A DNA stretch of 14,690 bases from an uncultured Clostridium sp. (GTDB taxonomy: Bacteria; Bacillota; Clostridia; TANB77; CAG-465). Shown here in pieces: positions 1 to 4,555 of this stretch (its first letter is position 1; each line of letters begins with the position of its first letter). Position numbers and translations under genes: made by a program. The stretch spans positions 1 through 14,690 of the forward strand of contig CAJLBR010000031.1 in assembly GCA_905204915.1 (NCBI GenBank), written 5' to 3'. Under the pieces are notes generated by a model. That model did not search any database. It saw nothing but the letters and a program-made list of their open reading frames with translations, and was not told where the DNA came from.

Positions 1-99
1 ATTATGAATAGTTGCTTTTTATCTGTTTGGGTATAACTGACTACTACATAATAAACACTTTTAATTGTTGAATGTTTATTATGTATATATCAATTTTCT
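1..99. repeat. 99-bp direct repeat, copy 1
   Basis: This stretch matches 1248-1346 at 97 of 99 positions in the same orientation. Both copies end in the same TTTTCT. The differences are c/t at about position 56 and t/c at about position 59. It carries an inverted repeat, ACATAATAAACA (46-57) and TGTTTATTATGT (73-84), a 12-bp perfect stem with a 15-nt loop. No T-tract follows the stem on either strand, so it is not a normal terminator. Its last base is the first base of the LD-carboxypeptidase stop codon, so the repeat sits directly downstream of that gene. The window begins inside or at the edge of this copy, so its true left end is unknown. Confidence 0.95.
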
Positions 100-1013
100 C
101 AATTTAAAATTTTTCCTATTATTTCAACTTTATCATTATCTATTTTAATATCAGCACCAATAGGAATAACACTATTTACTATCTTATGTCCAAAATCATT
201 ACATTTTATTATTGGAAAATTATATTCTTTAGTATATTCAAGTATTATATCTTCCATTTGAGGATATTTACTTTCATCTTTCTGTAAATCATAATTATAA
301 CCAATCACTATTCCTTTTATTTTATCAAATATACCATATTGTTTTAAATGGGCAAATCTTCTTTGGCATTCATTTATAGATGTTCTATAACTTTCTATAA
401 ATAATATATTACTTTCCATATTTGGTAAAAATTCTGTGCCAAGCAAATACATCATACAAGCCAAATTTGTACCAATTATTTTACCTTCAACAGTACCATT
501 TTTAATTAATTGTTTTGTACCATTATTAAACCTATCTAATTTTTGGTTAATAAAAGCATCTATAAATACTTTATATTGTTCTTCTGCATAGTCTAAACCA
601 AATGAAAGAAAATCCGGCCCACTAAAAGTTATTAATCCTGTCTTTTTATAAATAGCTTGAAGTAATACTGTTATATCACTATAACCTAGCAGTATCTTAG
701 GATGCTTTTTTATTTCTTCATAATCTAATAAATCAATAAATGTATTGCAAGTTTCACCACCTTCTAAACATATTATTGCTTTAATATCATCATCTTTAAA
801 CATATTCATAAAATCTTCTGCTTTTTGTTCTCTTGTACCACATGAGCCATAATAATTTTCTTTTATATATTTTCCAAATTTTATCTTAAAACCTTTAGTA
901 ATTAAAAATTTTTCTGCTTTTTTAAAATCATCAAATCTATTATTTAATGCTAAGCTATTAGATACCCCTACAACACCGATTGTATCTCCGTAATTTAATC
1001 TATTTGCTAACAT
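99..1013 (-). CDS. LD-carboxypeptidase / MccF-like serine peptidase, family S66
   Basis: This is a 304-aa protein of the usual S66 length. The family holds cytoplasmic LD-carboxypeptidases (LdcA), which remove the terminal D-Ala from murein tetrapeptides during cell-wall recycling, and MccF-type enzymes, which give immunity to microcin C-like aminoacyl-nucleotides by cutting an amide bond. Visible features are the nucleophile motif GYSDIT with Ser112, the catalytic Glu207 in FIESYR, and His276 in DFGHK, so the Ser-Glu-His triad looks complete. There is no signal peptide, which fits a cytoplasmic enzyme. The start ATG at 1013 follows AAAGGA with 8-nt spacing. The stop codon TGA touches the 99-bp repeat. 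The sequence does not decide between the recycling and immunity roles. A position beside an MFS transporter with the same 3' repeat fits accessory cargo. Confidence 0.88.
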   Translation of the reverse strand: MLANRLNYGDTIGVVGVSNSLALNNRFDDFKKAEKFLITKGFKIKFGKYIKENYYGSCGTREQKAEDFMNMFKDDDIKAIICLEGGETCNTFIDLLDYEEIKKHPKILLGYSDITVLLQAIYKKTGLITFSGPDFLSFGLDYAEEQYKVFIDAFINQKLDRFNNGTKQLIKNGTVEGKIIGTNLACMMYLLGTEFLPNMESNILFIESYRTSINECQRRFAHLKQYGIFDKIKGIVIGYNYDLQKDESKYPQMEDIILEYTKEYNFPIIKCNDFGHKIVNSVIPIGADIKIDNDKVEIIGKILN

Positions 1014-1035
1014 AATTCATATCCTTTCTTTTTCA

Positions 1036-1086
1036 ATTATACAATCCATACCACCTAATATGGTATGAGGAAACATATTCTCCTCA
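1036..1086 (-). promoter_or_regulatory. Candidate promoter and tandem inverted repeats before the LD-carboxypeptidase gene
   Basis: On the minus strand a TATAAT (1036-1041) lies 23 bp upstream of the start codon. No good -35 is seen at 17-18 bp. Where a -35 and spacer would be, there is an inverted repeat of CATACCA (1047-1053) and TGGTATG (1061-1067) with a 7-bp spacer. It is joined to a second repeat of TGAGGA (1066-1071) and TCCTCA (1081-1086). An operator for an activator or repressor would fit a promoter lacking a -35, but that is inference. Confidence 0.4.
1063..1078. repeat. Short match to the rlmD 3' coding end, permuted order
   Basis: These 16 bases match 2674-2689 inside rlmD (codons for the DMFPHT region) at 15 of 16 positions. 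Read on the minus strand in the same frame they give NMFPHT, after which the similarity stops. In rlmD this segment lies immediately upstream of the HVECVAVL codons. Here it lies about 120 bp downstream, on the minus strand, of the HVECVAVL remnant, so the two pieces are in swapped order. A match this short could be chance. Its nearness to the longer remnant is what makes it notable. Confidence 0.4.
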
Positions 1087-1199
1087 AACAACCTTCTTAA
1101 ATTTTTTCTGTTTTTTTGATGAAAATTAGTGTTTTTTTATCAAAAATATGCTTTTTTTAATAGGCACTGAACAGTTAATTTCCGTCTTAATATAAGGCT

Positions 1200-1244
1200 T
1201 TATTTAAGTTTAAGCACCGCTACACATTCAACATGCCGTGTTCG
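1200..1244 (-). pseudogene. 3'-terminal fragment of an rlmD-type gene
   Basis: On the minus strand the codons read R-T-R-H-V-E-C-V-A-V-L-K-L-K and then TAA. An in-frame TAA (1245-1247) lies directly in front. HVECVAVL is the conserved C-terminal motif of RlmD/RumA methyltransferases, and its Glu is the catalytic base in that family. It matches the intact rlmD here (SHVECVAVLQLK). At DNA level 1214-1235 and 2647-2668 agree at 21 of 22 positions, while the flanks diverge. It has no start codon or ribosome binding site and cannot be a gene. It may be the displaced original 3' end of rlmD after integration at that site, or the tail of a deleted second RlmD paralogue. The CGA and CGG Arg codons are unlike the AT-rich usage around it. 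Confidence 0.8.
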
Positions 1245-1247
1245 TTA

Positions 1248-1346
1248 ATTATGAATAGTTGCTTTTTATCTGTTTGGGTATAACTGACTACTACATAATA
1301 AATACTCTTAATTGTTGAATGTTTATTATGTATATATCAATTTTCT
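1248..1346. repeat. 99-bp direct repeat, copy 2
   Basis: This is the second copy, 97/99 identical to bases 1-99. It begins immediately beside the rlmD remnant and ends 22 bp from the MFS stop codon. The internal hairpin is kept (1293-1304 with 1320-1331), with one C-G pair changed to a T-G wobble. Across the junction, ACATTCAACA in the rlmD remnant (1224-1233) is a perfect 10-bp inverted match to TGTTGAATGT in the repeat (1313-1322). The remnant and repeat could therefore fold together into one long structure. Confidence 0.95.
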
Positions 1347-1368
1347 ACTTTTACTCTAACACTTACTT

Positions 1369-2577
1369 TTATTCCCCCCTTTTTAATTTATAATATATAA
1401 ACAAGATTATATAACTTAATATTGCAATTACAAAAGTTGCTTTTATTGCATTATCACTTTCTTTGAATATCGTATATGACAATAACGGAAGTATCATTGT
1501 TACTATTCCCTCAACAAATCTTTCAAATGTCACATAAGAAGTCTGAAATTTATCTTTAGCAGTTTCATATATTGCTATATGATCATACATTTCATAAGAA
1601 GCATTACCAAAGCCTATCAATATATAAATAAAAGGTAATAAATATAATAGTTGTTGATTATTAAACAATAATAGAGTTGCAAAAACAATAATAAATATTA
1701 TACACATAGGCAATATAATTTTTTTCCAATTTCTTCTTTTTGATTTGTTTCCCCAATATTTACTAGAAAAAGCCTCTGACAAATTAACCAATATATTTAA
1801 TATACTGTAATATAAATAACCAATATTTAAGTATCTTAATAAGAAAACATTTAAATACATTGTTCCTATACCAAAAGCAAATCTATTTAATCCTCCTGTT
1901 ATAAGTACACTTCTAAATTCTTTATCTTTTGCTGGTATAATTACATTATCTTTTAGGCTAATTTTTTCTTGTATCACATCTGGTTTATATGTCTTTATTC
2001 TAATTGAAATATCTATAAATGCAATGATAAATACTATTGCAAATAATATCATAAATCCATACAATTCATATCCCGCTGCTGTAAATCTATCAAGAATAAT
2101 CCCCATAACTAAACTAAAAGCCAATACCACTGTATTTTTTAAAAAATTCCTTTTTGCAGCAAATATAGATCTATCTTCTTTTTTTATTAAAGTCATTCTC
2201 CAATTAACAAAAGTTATATATCCCATTTCTCCAGTAATCGCATAAATTGTTGAAAATAAAAAAAACAATATAGTCCTAATGTTTATATCACTTGATAAAA
2301 ATGGTATAAATGCAATAGAAACTGAAGAAATCCTATATATTGAATAATTTATTAATACAACCTTTTTTGATTGTCCAATTTTATAAAATAGTGGTGCTGC
2401 AAAAACCTGAATTATATTTGTTATTGTATCTAATACTGCATATATTCCTAATGTAAAATCAGATAAACCCAAATATATAGCAAAAGCAGAAATAAAGGAA
2501 GCACTTGCTATTCTATTATTTGCAGTGTCCAAAACTGATGATATTAAATATTTCTTATATTCTTTTTTATAGTTCAT
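1369..2577 (-). CDS. Major facilitator superfamily transporter
   Basis: This is a 402-aa, highly hydrophobic integral membrane protein of typical MFS length, with about 10-12 predicted membrane segments and a charged middle loop near residues 195-220 (RIKTYKPDVIQEK). The segment NWRMTLIKKEDRSIFAAKRNF near residues 125-145 is in the position of the conserved cytoplasmic loop of MFS permeases. The substrate cannot be read from the sequence; small-molecule or drug efflux is a reasonable guess only. The ATG start at 2577 follows AGGAG with about 7-nt spacing. It lies 37 bp downstream of rlmD in the same direction with no terminator between, so it is probably read from the rlmD promoter. It is followed by the 99-bp repeat and an rlmD-end remnant, which suggests it was inserted after rlmD. 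Confidence 0.85.
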   Translation of the reverse strand: MNYKKEYKKYLISSVLDTANNRIASASFISAFAIYLGLSDFTLGIYAVLDTITNIIQVFAAPLFYKIGQSKKVVLINYSIYRISSVSIAFIPFLSSDINIRTILFFLFSTIYAITGEMGYITFVNWRMTLIKKEDRSIFAAKRNFLKNTVVLAFSLVMGIILDRFTAAGYELYGFMILFAIVFIIAFIDISIRIKTYKPDVIQEKISLKDNVIIPAKDKEFRSVLITGGLNRFAFGIGTMYLNVFLLRYLNIGYLYYSILNILVNLSEAFSSKYWGNKSKRRNWKKIILPMCIIFIIVFATLLLFNNQQLLYLLPFIYILIGFGNASYEMYDHIAIYETAKDKFQTSYVTFERFVEGIVTMILPLLSYTIFKESDNAIKATFVIAILSYIILFIYYKLKRGE

Positions 2578-2614
2578 TTTTTTCTCCTATAATATATTTA
2601 TTTATTTTTACTTT

Positions 2615-3991
2615 CTAGATTATACAATTGTCCTGTTTTAATTGTAGCACTGCTACACATTCAACATGACTTGTATGTGGAAACATATCTACAGGAGTAA
2701 TTTTTTTAGTATTATATTTTTCACTTAATTTTTTTATATCTCTTGCCATAGTTGCTGGATTACAACTTACATATCCAATTTTTTTAGGACTAAAATTCAA
2801 AATATACTCTATACTTTTATCGTCTAATCCCTTTCTAGGAGGGTCAACAACAATAACATCTGGTGCAATATTTCTTTTTTCAAATTCCTCTATTTTATCT
2901 TCTACACTTCCAGCAATATATTCAGCATTTTTTACATCATTTATTTTTAGATTTAAATTTGCCATTTCTACTGCAGTTTTCTCTATTTCTATTCCATATA
3001 TTTTACTTACTTTATCACTTAAAAATATTCCTATTGAGCCAACACCACTATATAGATCAAATATTACTTCATTACCATTTAGTTCTAAGTTTTCTTTTAA
3101 AGTATTATACAGTACTTCAGCCTGCAATGTATTTACTTGAAAGAATGATTTAGGTGATATAAAATACCTATATGTTCCAATGAAATCTGTAATATAATCC
3201 TCTCCAATGATCTTTATTGTTTTATCGCCAAGTATTTCATTTGTGCTAGAGCTATTAATGTTTACAAATACACCTTTTATATTTTCATTCAATTTTTTTA
3301 CAGATTCTAATAACTGCTTAAATTTATATTCTTTTACAATTTCTTCTCTGTTAACAACAAATATTACCATTATTTCTCCGGTATGATATCCTCTTCTTAG
3401 TAACAAATGTCTTACATCGCCCTCATTTTTTTCTTCATCGTATCCTTTTATTTTAAATTCAATTATTTTTTCAAATATTTGTTTTGCAAGCATATCAATT
3501 ACACGTTCTTGAATATAACAACAATTATTTTCAATAACTTGATGGCTCCTTTTAGAATAAAATCCCATTACAGTATTTCCATTTTTATCTAATCTTATTG
3601 GATACTGCACCTTATTTCTATAATAAAAAGGCAACCCCATTCCTACAGTAGTGTTTAATTTTTGAAATTCAACATTTTCCTTTCTAAGAACTGATCTAAC
3701 CATATTATTCTTCATAACTAGCTGCATGCCATAATCAATATGTTGGGCACTACATCCACCACATCTATGAAAAACAGAACAAAAAGGTTCTTCTCTAAAT
3801 GTACTAGGAATAATCACTTTTTCTAACTTTGCAAAGGCAAATTTCTTATTATTCTTTAATATTTTAGCTCTAACCTTCTCTCCAGAAATTACTTCTGGTA
3901 TAAATATAACCTTATCTTCATGTTTAGCAATTCCTTCAAAGTTCATTCCATTATCAATTATCTCTAGTTCCAAAACATCATTTTTATCCAA
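2615..3991 (-). CDS. rlmD: 23S rRNA (uracil-5-)-methyltransferase, RlmD/RumA family
   Basis: This SAM-dependent enzyme makes 5-methyluridine in 23S rRNA. I place the start at a TTG (3989-3991) because a full GGAGG lies 7 nt before it. That gives 458 aa beginning (M)DKNDVLELEIID, a normal N-terminus for the family. A GTG 21 bp further upstream (4012) is in frame but would put this ribosome binding site inside the gene. Counting from that GTG, the features are a TRAM domain at about 8-65, iron-sulfur cysteines C78, C84, C87 and C164 or C165, SAM motif DLYSGVGSIG (319-328), VVDPPRKG (388-395), the catalytic Cys417 in SCNPATMARD, and the base Glu451 in HVECV. Clostridial homologues may modify one or two 23S sites (RlmCD-like), so the exact uridine is uncertain. 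Its 3' end is duplicated in part at 1200-1244. Confidence 0.93.
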   Translation of the reverse strand: MDKNDVLELEIIDNGMNFEGIAKHEDKVIFIPEVISGEKVRAKILKNNKKFAFAKLEKVIIPSTFREEPFCSVFHRCGGCSAQHIDYGMQLVMKNNMVRSVLRKENVEFQKLNTTVGMGLPFYYRNKVQYPIRLDKNGNTVMGFYSKRSHQVIENNCCYIQERVIDMLAKQIFEKIIEFKIKGYDEEKNEGDVRHLLLRRGYHTGEIMVIFVVNREEIVKEYKFKQLLESVKKLNENIKGVFVNINSSSTNEILGDKTIKIIGEDYITDFIGTYRYFISPKSFFQVNTLQAEVLYNTLKENLELNGNEVIFDLYSGVGSIGIFLSDKVSKIYGIEIEKTAVEMANLNLKINDVKNAEYIAGSVEDKIEEFEKRNIAPDVIVVDPPRKGLDDKSIEYILNFSPKKIGYVSCNPATMARDIKKLSEKYNTKKITPVDMFPHTSHVECVAVLQLKQDNCII

Positions 3992-4030
3992 ATAAATACC
4001 TCCAAAACTCACGTATTTTCTAATATAAAT

Positions 4031-4059
4031 ATTATACCATAATTTGTTTTAGTAGTAAA
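4031..4059 (-). promoter_or_regulatory. Sigma-A promoter of rlmD
   Basis: On the minus strand, TTTACT (4054-4059), a 17-bp spacer and TATAAT (4031-4036) stand about 40 bp upstream of the rlmD start. The -10 is of the extended type, TGGTATAAT. Confidence 0.7.
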
Positions 4060-4105
4060 CTAATAAAAATTTTATTTTATTGGTAACTTTTTTACGCATT
4101 ATGAA

Positions 4106-4162
4106 TATAGTATATTAAGATTAAGAAATAAAGAAAAACAAAAAACTTTACTCTTAATCTTA
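4106..4162 (+). promoter_or_regulatory. Leader with inverted repeat before the small plus-strand genes
   Basis: TAAGATTAAGA (4116-4126) and TCTTAATCTTA (4152-4162) form an 11-bp perfect inverted repeat with a 25-nt A-rich loop. It ends 5 bp before the AAAGGAG ribosome binding site of the first small gene. An RNA hairpin there could affect translation. Upstream, TATAGTATA (4106-4114) resembles the sigma-K -10 pattern CATAnnnTA with one mismatch, and no good sigma-A -35/-10 pair is visible. The sigma assignment is weak; the inverted repeat is directly seen. Confidence 0.45.
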
Positions 4163-4182
4163 CGCTTAAAGGAGTGTTATAT

Positions 4183-4296
4183 ATGTGCAAGGATACATGG
4201 TGGATATGGTTTGCAGTACTAGTTCTTATATTTTTTATATGTAGTGTAGATAAATCTTCTAGTCCACTGAACTTCGATACTTTTTTTGAGGTCTAA
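4183..4296 (+). CDS. 37-aa single-pass membrane peptide
   Basis: The ATG at 4183 follows AAAGGAG with about 8-nt spacing and opens a 37-codon frame ending in TAA. The product begins MCKDTWWIWF, has a hydrophobic segment over residues 6-22 rich in Trp, Phe, Ile and Val, and ends in a polar tail rich in Ser with final acidic and aromatic residues (NFDTFFEV). This suggests one membrane span. I do not recognise a family. It is in tandem with the Cys-rich gene 52 bp downstream and lies on the opposite strand to all other neighbours, so the two probably form a small operon. The strong ribosome binding site is the main reason to believe it is a real gene. Confidence 0.65.
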   Translation: MCKDTWWIWFAVLVLIFFICSVDKSSSPLNFDTFFEV

Positions 4297-4348
4297 GTTC
4301 ATAGCCATTACCTGGTGGCAAAAATTACTTAATGAAAGGGTGAACTAT

Positions 4349-4498
4349 ATGATGGATGAAAGATGCGGATGCGGCGGATGCGGATGCAACAACAACTGTG
4401 GATGTGGATGCGGAAATTCTTGTGGATTCTTCGGTGGAAACTGCTGTTGTATATGGATTATCTTAATAATAATCGTTCTTTGTTGCTGCTGTTGCTAA
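4349..4498 (+). CDS. 49-aa cysteine-rich small protein with hydrophobic tail
   Basis: The start is the ATG at 4349, after GAAAGGGTG with suitable spacing. A longer frame opens upstream at 4286 but overlaps the previous gene and has no ribosome binding site. The protein has 16 Cys in 49 residues. After MMDER come alternating Gly/Cys units (CGCGGCGC, then CGCGCG), then GFFGG and CCC, then the hydrophobic IWIILIIIVL, and finally five consecutive Cys before the stop. The layout of a Gly-rich head followed by an aliphatic stretch is like YjcZ-type small sporulation proteins of Firmicutes, but here with Cys. A spore-coat, membrane-surface or metal-binding role is possible and not shown. The gene is followed by a strong bidirectional terminator. 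Confidence 0.72.
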   Translation: MMDERCGCGGCGCNNNCGCGCGNSCGFFGGNCCCIWIILIIIVLCCCCC

Positions 4499-4520
4499 TA
4501 TATAACCAAATACATAAAAA

Positions 4521-4555
4521 AGAGTCAGAATGTAATATTCTGGCTCTATTTTTTT
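4521..4555. terminator. Bidirectional terminator between the Cys-rich gene and uvrA
   Basis: AGAGTCAGAAT (4521-4531) and ATTCTGGCTCT (4537-4547) form an 11-bp stem with one T-G wobble and a 5-nt loop. A T7 tract (4549-4555) follows on the plus strand, and an A6 run precedes the stem, giving a U-tract on the minus strand. The convergent genes share it. The uvrA stop codon lies inside the right arm edge, and the T7 tract encodes its final lysines. Confidence 0.9.

Larger units (their letters stand above)
1014..1368. other. 355-bp intergenic mosaic of repeat and rlmD fragments
   Basis: No intact gene lies here. From right to left the stretch holds a 22-bp spacer after the MFS stop, copy 2 of the 99-bp repeat (1248-1346), an rlmD 3' remnant (1200-1244), and an A/T-homopolymer-rich spacer. 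That spacer includes an imperfectly useful hairpin of TTTTTGAT and ATCAAAAA arms near 1115-1147. Next come a short piece resembling another part of the rlmD end (1063-1078), two adjoining inverted repeats, and the promoter and ribosome binding site of the LD-carboxypeptidase gene. It reads as junction DNA from past insertions. Confidence 0.7.

Noticed and set aside
46..84. Hairpin in the 99-bp repeat as a terminator
   Set aside because: The stem is A/T only and no T-run follows on either strand.
1023..1140. Minus-strand frame reading through NMFPHT (about 38 codons) as a small gene
   Set aside because: It has no upstream start codon with a ribosome binding site and overlaps the promoter region of the S66 peptidase gene.
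2863..3153. Plus-strand open frames within rlmD, uvrA, tex and other genes
   Set aside because: They lie opposite strongly supported genes, have low-complexity Leu/Phe/Ser-rich products typical of AT-rich antisense frames, and lack ribosome binding sites.
4286..4348. Upstream extension of the Cys-rich gene to 70 aa
   Set aside because: It would overlap the preceding small gene and has no ribosome binding site, whereas the ATG at 4349 has one.
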